Below, one piece after another: positions 7,445 through 15,297 of a stretch of DNA of 64,000 bases. The DNA comes from Streptomyces sp. NRRL B-3428 (GTDB lineage Bacteria > Actinomycetota > Actinomycetes > Streptomycetales > Streptomycetaceae). The stretch's first letter is position 1. Each line of letters starts with the position of its first letter. A program made the position numbers and the translations under genes. The notes under the pieces were generated by a model. The model had not been told where the DNA came from, searched no databases, and saw nothing but the letters and a program-made list of their open reading frames with translations. The stretch is from NCBI GenBank assembly GCA_000721375.1, contig JOGW01000002.1, positions 124,001-188,000 on the forward strand. Reading direction: 5' to 3'.

Positions 7445-7475
7445 ACTCTAGAGAGCCGGAGCACAGGGGCGCCAA
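7445..7475 (-). promoter_or_regulatory. candidate promoter of the Y RNA-rsr unit
   Basis: On the minus strand TTGGCG (7475-7470) and TAGAGT (7450-7445) are separated by 19 nt. Transcription would start near 7438, exactly at the first base of the outer stem of Y RNA copy 1. The match to the RNA end is the main support; the spacing is long. Confidence 0.42.
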
Positions 7476-7560
7476 GGGTTTTCGCGGTACGCCCCGCGAG
7501 GCCCGCGCGCCCCCTGGGTACCATCACCCCGAGCTCACGGGGGAAGGTGGCCGGCAAGTC

Positions 7561-9258
7561 ATGCAGATGCTCAGGGAGCAGGATCCACGGCAGATCGGTC
7601 CTTACCGGCTGCTCGGCCGGCTCGGCAACGGCGGTATGGGCGAGGTCTTCCTCGCCCGCTCGCCCGGTGGCCGTACGGTCGCGGTGAAGGTCGTACGCGA
7701 GGAACTCGCCGCCCAGGAGGCCTTCCGGCACCGCTTCCGCCGCGAGGTGGACGCCGCGCGCAAGGTCGGCGGCGAATGGACGGCGCGGGTGCTCGACGCC
7801 GACACCGAGGCCGAATCCCCCTGGATCGCCACGACGTTCGTCCCGGGCCCGGGTCTCGACGTCATCGTCGGTCAGGAGCACGGACCGCTGCCCGAGCACA
7901 CGATCCTGGTGATGGCCGGACGGCTCGCCCAGGCGCTCACCGCGATCCACGCGGCGGGCCTGGTCCACCGTGACCTCAAGCCGTCCAACGTCCTGCTGAC
8001 CCTGGACGGACCGCGCGTCATCGACTTCGGTATCGCCCGCCACCTCGCCCTCGGGGGCGAACTCACCCGTACCGGCTATGCGCTCGGCTCCCCCGGCTTC
8101 ATGTCCCCCGAGCAGGTACGGGGCGAGCCCGTGGGCACGGCGAGCGATGTCTTCGGGCTCGGCGCGCTGCTCGCGTACGCGGCCACGGGGCGGCGGCCCT
8201 TCGGCAGCTCGGAGATCGGGCCGCACGCCCAGATGTTCCGGATCGTGTCCGAGGATCCCGATCTGGACGGTGTCGGCGGTGAGTTGCTCTCGCTGATCAC
8301 CGACTGTCTGCACAAGTCCCCCGAGGAACGGCCGTCTCTGGCCTCGATCCTGGACCGTACGGCCGACGCAGCGGTGGCCGAGGGAGAGTGGCTGCCGGCG
8401 GAGCTGGTGGGGCATCTGGGGCGTGCGGCGGTGCGGCTGCTGGATGTGGACGTTCCGCAGGAGCCTGCACGGGCGTCGTCTTCCGGTGCGCTCGACAAGG
8501 CCGTACGGGAGGACTCCACACCGGCGCGTACAGACACTCCTGCCGACAGCGGCACGGTGGCACTGCGCCCCGAACAGGGAGCCGCACCCACGCCGGAGCC
8601 CACCCCGCTCGCGACACCGGCCCTGCCGAAGAAGCACCGGCGGCGGCTCGCGGTCCCGCTGGTGCTCGCGGGTGTCCTCGTCGCCGCGGGTGCCGGAATG
8701 TACGTTCTGAAGCCCGGCCTCTTCCACGGCACCGAGAGTTCCGGCGACAGCCACAGCAACTCAAGCGGGCAGGGCGCGCAGGCGAAGGGGGGCATGGTGA
8801 AGTCACCTTCGCCGTCGGCGAGTTCCGAAGGCAAGGACGCCGGCGGGGAGACGAGCGACAAGCCCTCCCCCCGTACGTCCGCGAGCGAGAGCGCCACCGG
8901 CGAGTCACAGGACCCTCCCGGCAACGGCTTCCCGGCGAGCTTCTTCGGGACGTGGGAGAACAGCACTGGCGAGTACGAATGGTCGTTCACCATCCCCTTC
9001 AAGCCGGCGGACAAGTCGGTGAGCTGGGGAATACTCGCCGGTGACGGCAGCTACTGCACCTTCGCCGCTCCGGTCGTGGAGGCGACCGCGACCCGCCTCG
9101 TGCTCGGCAAGGCCACGCTCACGGACCAGGCCGAGAACGAGGACTCGTCCCTGTCCTGCGAAGCCGGGGACAAGCCGTACCTGGTCGTGGTCGACAACAA
9201 CAAACTGCTCTACTTCGGAACCGGTCAGAAAGGTCTGTACGTGGACCGCGTCGACTAG
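7561..9258 (+). CDS. membrane Ser/Thr protein kinase (Hanks type)
   Basis: 565 residues. The N-terminal kinase domain (about 10-275) has the glycine loop GRLGNGGMGEVFLA, VAVK with the ATP lysine (Lys43), HRDLKPSN with catalytic Asp138, DFG (Asp155) and the activation segment GSPGFMSPEQ. All catalytic residues are present. A Pro/Thr-rich juxtamembrane region leads to one transmembrane helix (about 363-385, AVPLVLAGVLVAAGAGMYVL), then a Ser/Gly-rich outer linker and a 110-residue extracellular domain without PASTA repeats. That outer domain (FFGTWENSTGEYEWSF and onward) could be a ligand sensor of unknown specificity. It is transcribed divergently from the Y RNA locus. ATG 7561 has AAGG about 13 nt upstream; ATG 7567 is an alternative. 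Confidence 0.9.
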   Translation: MQMLREQDPRQIGPYRLLGRLGNGGMGEVFLARSPGGRTVAVKVVREELAAQEAFRHRFRREVDAARKVGGEWTARVLDADTEAESPWIATTFVPGPGLDVIVGQEHGPLPEHTILVMAGRLAQALTAIHAAGLVHRDLKPSNVLLTLDGPRVIDFGIARHLALGGELTRTGYALGSPGFMSPEQVRGEPVGTASDVFGLGALLAYAATGRRPFGSSEIGPHAQMFRIVSEDPDLDGVGGELLSLITDCLHKSPEERPSLASILDRTADAAVAEGEWLPAELVGHLGRAAVRLLDVDVPQEPARASSSGALDKAVREDSTPARTDTPADSGTVALRPEQGAAPTPEPTPLATPALPKKHRRRLAVPLVLAGVLVAAGAGMYVLKPGLFHGTESSGDSHSNSSGQGAQAKGGMVKSPSPSASSEGKDAGGETSDKPSPRTSASESATGESQDPPGNGFPASFFGTWENSTGEYEWSFTIPFKPADKSVSWGILAGDGSYCTFAAPVVEATATRLVLGKATLTDQAENEDSSLSCEAGDKPYLVVVDNNKLLYFGTGQKGLYVDRVD

Positions 9259-9280
9259 GGCCTGTCCGGCGGATCAGGCC

Positions 9281-10048
9281 TCAGCCGGAGCCGGTCCCGC
9301 GCAGCGCGTCAATCCGGTCCAGCATCGCGAGGAAACAGGGCCGCACCTGCCGCCGGAGCTCATCGCTCCAGCTCTCCTCGGCATACGTGCTGTGCAGATA
9401 CAGCTCCCGCGCGTACGCCAGCGCCGGACGGTGCTCGGCGGGCAGCCGCTCCAGGGCCCATGCCGCCGCCCGGTCCTTCGACAGGATCTCGCCGGTCGCG
9501 ACCGTCACCCACGTACGCGCCATGGTGAGCAGCACGTTGCGCTCGTCATCGTCGATATCGGCCGTCAGCGCCTGAATGCCGGCCACACTCGCCGCCACCA
9601 CATCCGCATGCGGCACCGGGTCCACCACGGACGACAGCGGGGGCCCGCTCAGCGTCCGGTCCCCCGCCAGCGCCATCGTGAGCAGCAGCGCAAGGTCCAC
9701 CATCGGCGACGGCTGTGGCAGGTTCCGTCTGTCGTACGAGGAGCGCAGCCACTCCCCGTAGAGGAAGTCGCAGACCGGCGGGTAGCGCCACGGTCGCACC
9801 TCGGACTGGACGACCACCGCCAGTTCGACGGGCCGCAACGGTGCTTCCATGCCGGAGATTTCGCGGAGCCCCTCAAGGAGTGCCCGGCGCTTGGACTCGA
9901 CGAGCGAGCGCCGGGACACCACCAAGATGTCCACATCGCTGGCCGGCCTCAGCCCGCCGAGTACGGCCGAGCCGTGGAGGTAGCTGCCGATGAGCTCGGG
10001 TCCAAGGACGTCGGCAACCAGCTCCACGGCCGGTGCGATGTGATCCAT
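9281..10048 (-). CDS. aminoglycoside adenylyltransferase-like protein (AadA family)
   Basis: 255 residues. The N-terminal nucleotidyltransferase motif GSAVLGGLRPASDVDILVV holds the two metal-binding aspartates. A helical C-terminal domain follows with DLALLLTMAL, ERNVLLTMARTWVTVATGE and SKDRAAAWALERLP, as in ANT(3'')/ANT(9) enzymes that adenylylate streptomycin, spectinomycin or related drugs. Length and motif spacing fit an active enzyme. Environmental homologues are common in Streptomyces and do not always give resistance, so the substrate is not established. Ends 23 bp from the convergent kinase gene. Confidence 0.82.
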   Translation of the reverse strand: MDHIAPAVELVADVLGPELIGSYLHGSAVLGGLRPASDVDILVVSRRSLVESKRRALLEGLREISGMEAPLRPVELAVVVQSEVRPWRYPPVCDFLYGEWLRSSYDRRNLPQPSPMVDLALLLTMALAGDRTLSGPPLSSVVDPVPHADVVAASVAGIQALTADIDDDERNVLLTMARTWVTVATGEILSKDRAAAWALERLPAEHRPALAYARELYLHSTYAEESWSDELRRQVRPCFLAMLDRIDALRGTGSG

Positions 10049-10057
10049 TCCCCCAGA

Positions 10058-11509
10058 CTACGGGCGGGAGTTCCGTCGCCAGGGCCCGGTGATGGCGAGC
10101 ATGATGCCCGGGTCCTGGATGTTGGCGTACAGCGTCCTGCCGTCGGGTGAGAAGACCACGCCGGTGAACTCGCTGTACTCGGGCTCCTCTTCGGTGCCCA
10201 TGTTCATGTCGTTGCGTGCGATCGGGTACGTGACACCGCTGTCCGTGGCGCCGAAGAGGTGCTGGACGCCCTCGCCGTCCTCGGCGATGATCAGGCCGCC
10301 GTACGGGGAGACCGTGATGTTGTCGGGCCCGTCGAAGGCGCCGTCCTCGGAGGCGTCGGGGTTCACGCCGAGCAGGACCTTCAACGTCAGGGTCCTGCGG
10401 CGCGGGTTGTAGAACCACACCTGGCCGTCGTGCGGTGCACCGGGGCTCTCCTCGCGGGCGTACGACGAGACGATGTAGGCACCGCCGTCGGCCCACCACA
10501 TGCCTTCGAGCTTACGGGCGCGGGTGATCTCGCCGTCGGGGAACTGCTTGCGGATCGGTGTGGTCTGCGCGTCGCGTTCGGGCACGTCCACCCAGTCCAC
10601 TCCGTAGACCGTGCCGATCTTCGTGGCACGTGAGAGGTCGTCGACGAAGCGGCCGCCGGAGTCGAAGCACTTGGGTGCCTGCAGGGTGCCCGCGTCGTCG
10701 GCGAGCTTTCTGAACTGGCCGCGGCCGTGCTTGAAGCCGTGCGGCGGGATCCAGCGGAAGAGCAGTCCGTTGGGGCCGCCGGCGTCCTCGGTGAGATAGC
10801 CGTAGCCGGTCTTCGGGTCGACGACCACGGCCTCGTGATCGAAGCGGCCGAAGAACTTCAGGGGCTTGGGGTCACGGTTGGCCCGCCGGTCGCACGGGTC
10901 GACCTCGAAGACGTAGCCGTGGTCCTTGGTCATGCCGTTGGTGCCGGCCTTGTCGGAGTTCTCCTCGCAGGTCAGCCAGGTACCCCAGGAGGTACGTCCG
11001 CCCGCGCAGTTGGTGGAGGTGCCGGCGATGCCCACCCACTCGGCGACCTCGCCGCCGCGGCGCACCTCGACGACGGTGCAGCCGCCGGCCGCGGCCGGGT
11101 CGTAGACGAGGCCCTCGGCGAGCGGCACGGGGTGCTCCCACTTGGAGCGGGCGCCCTTCAGCTCATGGTTGTTGACCAGGAGCGTCACACCGCGCGGCCC
11201 CTCGAAGGTGGCGGTGCCGTCGTGGTTGGACGGGGTGAACTCCCCGGATTCCAGCTTGGTTCTGCCGCTGTACGTGATGATCTTGTACGTGAAACCGACG
11301 GGCAGCGCGAGGATGCCCTTGGGGTCGGCGACCAGCGGTCCGTAGCCCGGGCCGTGGGAGTGGCCGCCGTGCCCGGCCTCCGCGGCCTCGGCCTCCGGCA
11401 TGGCGAGCCCGCCATCAGTGGTGGCCAGCACTCCGGCACTGCCGGCGAGTGCGACGCCGGCGCCGGTGAGTGCGGAGTTGCGGGCGAAGTCCCTGCGAGT
11501 GAGCGGCAT
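10058..11509 (-). CDS. PhoX-family phosphatase (DUF839), Tat-exported
   Basis: 483 residues. The N-terminus MPLTRRDFARNSALTGAGVAL is a twin-arginine signal (TRRDF), followed by a hydrophobic stretch and an Ala-rich cleavage region. The mature protein has motifs of the PhoX/DUF839 beta-propeller: TLLVNNHELKG, GTSTNCAGGRTSWGTWLTCEE, RFDHEAVVVDPKTG and PDNITVSPYGGLIIAED. The NHE and CEE acidic/Asn residues fit the Ca/Fe site of PhoX alkaline phosphatases. Start ATG 11509 has AGGAGAG upstream; a reading that extends further upstream lacks the Tat start. Family firm; phosphatase activity inferred. Confidence 0.84.
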   Translation of the reverse strand: MPLTRRDFARNSALTGAGVALAGSAGVLATTDGGLAMPEAEAAEAGHGGHSHGPGYGPLVADPKGILALPVGFTYKIITYSGRTKLESGEFTPSNHDGTATFEGPRGVTLLVNNHELKGARSKWEHPVPLAEGLVYDPAAAGGCTVVEVRRGGEVAEWVGIAGTSTNCAGGRTSWGTWLTCEENSDKAGTNGMTKDHGYVFEVDPCDRRANRDPKPLKFFGRFDHEAVVVDPKTGYGYLTEDAGGPNGLLFRWIPPHGFKHGRGQFRKLADDAGTLQAPKCFDSGGRFVDDLSRATKIGTVYGVDWVDVPERDAQTTPIRKQFPDGEITRARKLEGMWWADGGAYIVSSYAREESPGAPHDGQVWFYNPRRRTLTLKVLLGVNPDASEDGAFDGPDNITVSPYGGLIIAEDGEGVQHLFGATDSGVTYPIARNDMNMGTEEEPEYSEFTGVVFSPDGRTLYANIQDPGIMLAITGPWRRNSRP

Positions 11510-11577
11510 CGTCTCTCCTGAAGTGACGGTCCAGGTGCCATGGCGGCGCGGGGTGGTTCGGGGCCGAGAGTTCCGTC

Positions 11578-11599
11578 CGCGTATAAACGGAGGTTGAAC
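11578..11599 (-). promoter_or_regulatory. possible PHO-box-like direct repeat
   Basis: Two adjacent 11-nt units on the minus strand, GTTCAACCTCC (11599-11589) and GTTTATACGCG (11588-11578), resemble the GTTCA-led direct repeats bound by Streptomyces PhoP. They lie 69-90 bp upstream of the PhoX start, in the gap shared with the divergent SDR gene. The second unit deviates at several positions, so the call is weak. Confidence 0.28.
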
Positions 11600-11627
11600 G
11601 CTGTCCGACATCTGGAGTGCTGCTTCC

Positions 11628-12395
11628 GTGAACCTGTCCGAATCCGGCCGCCGCGTCCTTGTCTCGGGGGCCTCTCGTGGCCTCGGCCGTGCCCTCGCCC
11701 GCACTTTCGCGGAGAACGGCGACCGCGTGGCCGTCCACTACAACTCCCGGCGCGAAGAGGCCGAGAGAACACGGGAGTTGCTGCCGGGGGCCGGGCATGT
11801 CCTGGTGGGCGGGGATGTGTCCGATCCGGCGGGGGCGGCGCGGGTGGCCGATGAGGCCTTCGCCGCGCTCGGCGGGATCGACGTCCTCGTGAACAACGCG
11901 GCGGTGAACCTTCGCCACCCTCTGCCGACGACCTCGTACGAGGAATGGGCGGCACTGTGGCAGGCGCATGTGTCCGTCAATCTGCTCGCAACGGCGAATC
12001 TCAGCCATCTCGCGGCCCGCCGGATGATCACCCAGGGGACGCCCGGACGGATCGTCAACATCGGTTCGCGGGGCGCCTTCCGAGGCGAGCCCGACCATCC
12101 CGCGTACGGCGCGACGAAGGCCGCGGTGCACGCGCTCGGCCAGTCGCTCGCGGTCTCGCTCGCCCCGTACGGGATCGGTGTCGCCTCCGTGGCCCCGGGG
12201 TTCTTCGACACGGAGCGCGTCGCGCATCGCCTGGACGGCGAGGAAGGTGCGGTGATCCGGGCGCAGAGCCCCTTCGGGCGGGTGGCCTCCGCCGAGGAGA
12301 TCGCCGAGGCCGTACGGTGGCTGGCCTCGCCTCTGGCCGAGTGGGCCTCGGGGACGGTTCTCGATCTCAACGGGGCTTCGCATCTGCGTACTTGA
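11628..12395 (+). CDS. SDR family NAD(P)-dependent oxidoreductase
   Basis: 255 residues of a classical short-chain dehydrogenase. GASRGLGRALA (cofactor loop) is near residue 14, DVLVNNAAV near 88, and NIGSRGAF plus PAYGATKAA carry the catalytic Ser, Tyr and Lys. VAPGFFDTERV follows, and the C-terminus is the usual SGTVLDLNGASHLR. YNSRRE after beta-2 suggests NADP preference. The start is a GTG at 11628 with GGAG about 12 nt upstream. It is similar to FabG-like reductases, but no lipid genes are nearby, so the substrate is unknown. Confidence 0.85.
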   Translation: MNLSESGRRVLVSGASRGLGRALARTFAENGDRVAVHYNSRREEAERTRELLPGAGHVLVGGDVSDPAGAARVADEAFAALGGIDVLVNNAAVNLRHPLPTTSYEEWAALWQAHVSVNLLATANLSHLAARRMITQGTPGRIVNIGSRGAFRGEPDHPAYGATKAAVHALGQSLAVSLAPYGIGVASVAPGFFDTERVAHRLDGEEGAVIRAQSPFGRVASAEEIAEAVRWLASPLAEWASGTVLDLNGASHLRT

Positions 12396-12597
12396 GCCCT
12401 TCGCGGAGCCGGGCCACAGAACGGAGGGCTCCGCTTCGCGGCGTACTGGAAGCGCTGCCAATCTTCGTAAACAAGGTCAATAGGGTGCGTCCAGCGCGAA
12501 TCCCAAGATTTCGCGCGGTGGCCCTTGACCGTGCTGTGCGGCGGCAATAGACAGACAGCTACCTGCAGGAGCGCAGAAACGCGGAGAGGCGAGCCCG

Positions 12598-12837
12598 GTG
12601 GACGCACACGAGGCACGCAGACTCCATGAGGGCCGGCTGATGCAGCTGGCCAATGTGACCGGGGTGGGGATCGGCAAGGACGAGCACTCGGGCGCGGACG
12701 TGATCATCGTCTTCGTGACCCGTGCCGTGGACCGTGATCTCCTCCCGGCTGACGATGTGGTTCCCGACGAGCTCGAGGGCGTGCCGGTGCGCGTGCTCGC
12801 GATCGGCCCTGTCGATGCCCAGGACCAGGAGTCCTGA
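12598..12837 (+). CDS. small protein, stand-alone copy of the protease N-terminal domain
   Basis: 79 residues. The segment LANVTGVGIGK, then VIIVFVTRAV, LPADDVVPDEL and VRVLAIGPV lines up along its whole length with residues of the next gene's N-terminus (LANVVGFGHGVK, VLVFVTQKV, LPERDVVPRQM, TDVIAVGHV). It therefore encodes only the pre-catalytic domain found in front of the neighbouring trypsin-like protease. GTG 12598 is preceded by GGAGAGG. Only 48 bp separate it from the protease, so co-expression is likely. Whether it inhibits, targets or chaperones the protease is unknown. Confidence 0.75.
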   Translation: MDAHEARRLHEGRLMQLANVTGVGIGKDEHSGADVIIVFVTRAVDRDLLPADDVVPDELEGVPVRVLAIGPVDAQDQES

Positions 12838-12885
12838 GCCGTCGGGAAACCCTCGCGCATCGCAAGGGAAAGTAGGTGGTCAGGC

Positions 12886-14049
12886 GTGACTAGCCGACCG
12901 GAACTGATGCGAGGACCTACCGGCGGACAGCTGAGTGACAGCTCCCGTCAGCAGGCGATGGGTGACTTCCTGCGGCGTGAACAGCCGCTGGCGAACGTGG
13001 TCGGGTTCGGCCACGGCGTGAAGTGGGCCGATGGCGAGCCCACCGGCGAGCAGGCCGTGCTCGTCTTCGTGACCCAGAAGGTTCCCGAGTCCATGCTGCC
13101 CGAGCGGGATGTCGTCCCGCGCCAGATGGACGACGGCACCCCGACCGACGTCATCGCCGTCGGTCATGTGGCGGCGCAGCGCACCACGGGCCGCGGCCGC
13201 TCCGTACCCTCCGCGCGCGGTGACGAGCAGATCTCCGGGCGCCCCGAGGTGTCCGAGCAGCTCGCGCAGTTGTCGCAGCCGCTGCTCGAAGAGCTCGGCG
13301 GACTCGGCGCGTTCGAACCGCAGCTGCTCAAGCGCCGTATGCGGCCCTGCCCTTCCGGCTTCTCGGTGGGCAACGTACGGGTGACCGCGGGCACGCTCGG
13401 CAGCGTGGTCTACGACTTCCTGCCCGGCGCGACCGTCGACCCGCCCGGTGCGGGCCTCGGCGTACCGGCCAAGTTCTACATCCTGTCCAACAACCACGTG
13501 CTCGCCGACTCCAACAGGGCCCAGCTGGGCTCCGCGATCCTGCAGCCCGGCACGTTCGACGGTGGGCAGGACCCGCAGGACCGTATCGCGACGCTGGAAC
13601 GCTTCATCACGATCCAGTTCGCCCCGCAGATCCCCCTTGAGCGGCACAACAACGTCGTGGACGCGGCGCTCGGCGCGGTCGACTTCCAGGACGCCACGCG
13701 TGAGCAGTACTTCAGCGGCGCGCCCAAGGCCTGGCGGCGCAAGGCGAACGTGGCCGTCGGCGACCTGGTCAAGAAGACCGGCCGTACGACGAACATCTCC
13801 TTCGGCCGGATCATCGCGGTCGACGCGACCATCGACGTCAACTACGGCACGGCGGGGACGGCCCGGTTCAAGGACCAGATCCTCACCACCAACATCTCCG
13901 CGGGCGGCGACTCGGGTTCCCTGGTCACCTCTCAGGACAACGTGGCGGTCGGGCTGCTGTTCGCCGGATCGTCGGTCGTCACCGTGGCCAACCACATCGA
14001 GAACGTCCGCGCGCTGCTGCGCGTCGAGATCGCCGAGCGGCTGGCCTGA
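12886..14049 (+). CDS. trypsin-like (PA clan) serine protease with N-terminal accessory domain
   Basis: 387 residues. An N-terminal alpha/beta accessory domain (about 25-110) is followed by a Ser-protease domain (about 165-385). The triad appears as NNHVLAD (His), NNVVDAALGAVD (Asp) and ISAGGDSGSLVTSQD (Ser in GDSGS). There is no signal peptide, so it probably acts in the cytoplasm. The overall plan recalls NAL1-like and other intracellular trypsin-fold proteases with a GxGxK element. The gene starts with GTG 12886 after AGGTGG. It is flanked by a gene for a lone accessory domain and by one for a 149-residue unknown protein on the same strand, forming a compact cassette. Confidence 0.82.
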   Translation: MTSRPELMRGPTGGQLSDSSRQQAMGDFLRREQPLANVVGFGHGVKWADGEPTGEQAVLVFVTQKVPESMLPERDVVPRQMDDGTPTDVIAVGHVAAQRTTGRGRSVPSARGDEQISGRPEVSEQLAQLSQPLLEELGGLGAFEPQLLKRRMRPCPSGFSVGNVRVTAGTLGSVVYDFLPGATVDPPGAGLGVPAKFYILSNNHVLADSNRAQLGSAILQPGTFDGGQDPQDRIATLERFITIQFAPQIPLERHNNVVDAALGAVDFQDATREQYFSGAPKAWRRKANVAVGDLVKKTGRTTNISFGRIIAVDATIDVNYGTAGTARFKDQILTTNISAGGDSGSLVTSQDNVAVGLLFAGSSVVTVANHIENVRALLRVEIAERLA

Positions 14050-14072
14050 GACGCAGGGAAGGGAGGCACACC

Positions 14073-14522
14073 ATGACCACACAGGCTCGTAAGCAGAAGG
14101 GTTCCCAGCGGGTGGAGCACCGGTTCTTCAACCCGCAGGGCGCCGAGGTCAAGACGCGTGACGAGGCTTTCGCCGCGCAGCAGCAGGATGTCGGGGCACA
14201 AGCGGTCTCGACGGACTGCAAGCTCACCCTCCACAACGGGCAGATCACCTTCGCACTCGAGGTGAAGTACAACCCGAACACCTACCCGCACGTGGTGACG
14301 GGCGGCCAGATCAAGTCCGGTATCTGTGGGGCCCCTTGGGACATCACGGGCGGCTTCATCGGCGAGCAGCTGCGCATCGACGCCAAGCGGGCGGGCCAGG
14401 GCTCGTGCGCGTCGACGATCACGATCGTCGGCGAGTACCAGAACCCGCCGGCGTTCCGTGGTACGTACGGCTTCGACGGGGCCACGTCCTCTTTCAAGCA
14501 CACCACGCGTTACGAGTGCTGA
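14073..14522 (+). CDS. conserved hypothetical protein in the protease cassette
   Basis: 149 residues, third gene of the cassette, 23 bp after the protease, with GGGAGG before ATG 14073. The first 50 residues are polar and Gln-rich. The rest looks like a beta-sandwich with an alternating pattern (KLTLHNGQITFALEVKY, TITIVGEYQNPPAF) and four cysteines (STDCKL, SGICGAP, GSCAST, terminal YEC). No signal peptide is seen. I do not recognise the family. A substrate or partner of the protease is possible because of the context alone. Confidence 0.65.
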   Translation: MTTQARKQKGSQRVEHRFFNPQGAEVKTRDEAFAAQQQDVGAQAVSTDCKLTLHNGQITFALEVKYNPNTYPHVVTGGQIKSGICGAPWDITGGFIGEQLRIDAKRAGQGSCASTITIVGEYQNPPAFRGTYGFDGATSSFKHTTRYEC

Positions 14523-14579
14523 GAGTTCTCTCGTACGGAGAGTCCCTCTCGGCACGAAGGATCCCGCTCCCCGCGGGGT

Positions 14580-14614
14580 GGTGGGCGGTCCCGTTGCGCA
14601 CGGGGCCGCCCACC
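14580..14614. terminator. strong bidirectional hairpin
   Basis: Fifteen-bp arms 14580-14594 and 14600-14614 with a TGCGC loop; all positions pair if one G-U wobble is allowed. It lies between the convergent protease cassette and the DinB-family gene. Confidence 0.75.
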
Positions 14615-14627
14615 GGCGTCTTCCGTC

Positions 14628-15131
14628 TCACCGTCCGACGGAGCCGTCGATCTGTTCCCGCAGGATGTCCGCGTGCCCGGCGTGCCGGGCGGTCTCCTCG
14701 ATCATGTGGACCAGGATCCAGCGCATCGACGGCGGTGGCGTCTCGCGCAGCGAGCGGGCGCCGGGGCGGTCCAGGTCGGTGCAGGCGAGGGCGACCTCGT
14801 TCGCCCTCGCGATCGCCTCGCGATAGGCCTCGGCCAGACTCGCCGCGGTTTCCTCGGCGGCCACCCCGCCCCCGTCGTCCCACTGCTCGCGGTCGGCTCC
14901 CTCGTAGGCCCAGACGAACCAGTTGAGTTCGACGGCCGTCAGATGCTTGAGCAGCCACAGCAGACTGGTCCCGGACGACACTCCGGCCACGCGCACGGCC
15001 GGCTCGGCCACCCCGTCCGCCTTCGCGAGCACGGCTTCGCGCAGGTAGTCGAGGAACGTGAGGAGGGTGGCCTTCTCGTCGGCGTTAAGGCCGGGGGGAC
15101 GGAGGTCGGGGCGGTGCTCGGTGGTCGTCAT
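14628..15131 (-). CDS. DinB family protein (DUF664)
   Basis: 167 residues of the four-helix DinB/YfiT-like fold. The metal-binding histidines are visible in LLWLLKHLTAVE and in HMIEETARHAGHADILREQ, with the typical SLLWLLKHL and RWILVHMIEET segments. Actinobacterial relatives include mycothiol-dependent maleylpyruvate isomerase-like and thiol-transferase enzymes, so a mycothiol or bacillithiol-type S-transferase role is possible but unproven. It stands alone between a terminator and a repeat-bearing spacer. Confidence 0.82.
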   Translation of the reverse strand: MTTTEHRPDLRPPGLNADEKATLLTFLDYLREAVLAKADGVAEPAVRVAGVSSGTSLLWLLKHLTAVELNWFVWAYEGADREQWDDGGGVAAEETAASLAEAYREAIARANEVALACTDLDRPGARSLRETPPPSMRWILVHMIEETARHAGHADILREQIDGSVGR

Positions 15132-15200
15132 ACCGGCACGCTATTGGTCAACACGGCGCCGCTCCACGCGATTTCAGCGCCTGCAGCCCCTGCGGCGCCG

Positions 15201-15240
15201 AGCCGCACCGATCCGCACCGATCCGCACCGATCCGCACCG
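15201..15240. repeat. tandem decamer, four copies
   Basis: Unit atccgcaccg repeated exactly at 15211, 15221 and 15231, preceded by a one-base variant (agccgcaccg) at 15201. It lies in the spacer between two genes. Likely slippage-prone simple sequence; no coding role. Confidence 0.85.
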
Positions 15241-15267
15241 ATGACGAGAAGACCCCCGCCCGCCCCC

Positions 15268-15297
15268 AACCCTCAGGCCCTCAACCCTCAGGCCCTC
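15268..15297. repeat. tandem 15-mer, two copies, over a stop codon
   Basis: aaccctcaggccctc at 15268-15282 and again at 15283-15297. On the minus strand each copy contains a TGA in the reading frame of the upstream gene, so the duplication doubles its stop codon. Confidence 0.8.

Noticed and set aside
7351..8754. Minus-strand 467-residue frame opposite the Ser/Thr kinase
   Set aside because: Shadow of the kinase codons; Arg/Gly/Val-rich composition without domains, while the plus strand shows every kinase motif.
15201..15240. CRISPR-like repeat array
   Set aside because: Repeats are 10 nt and directly adjacent without spacers, and no cas genes are nearby; simple tandem repeat.
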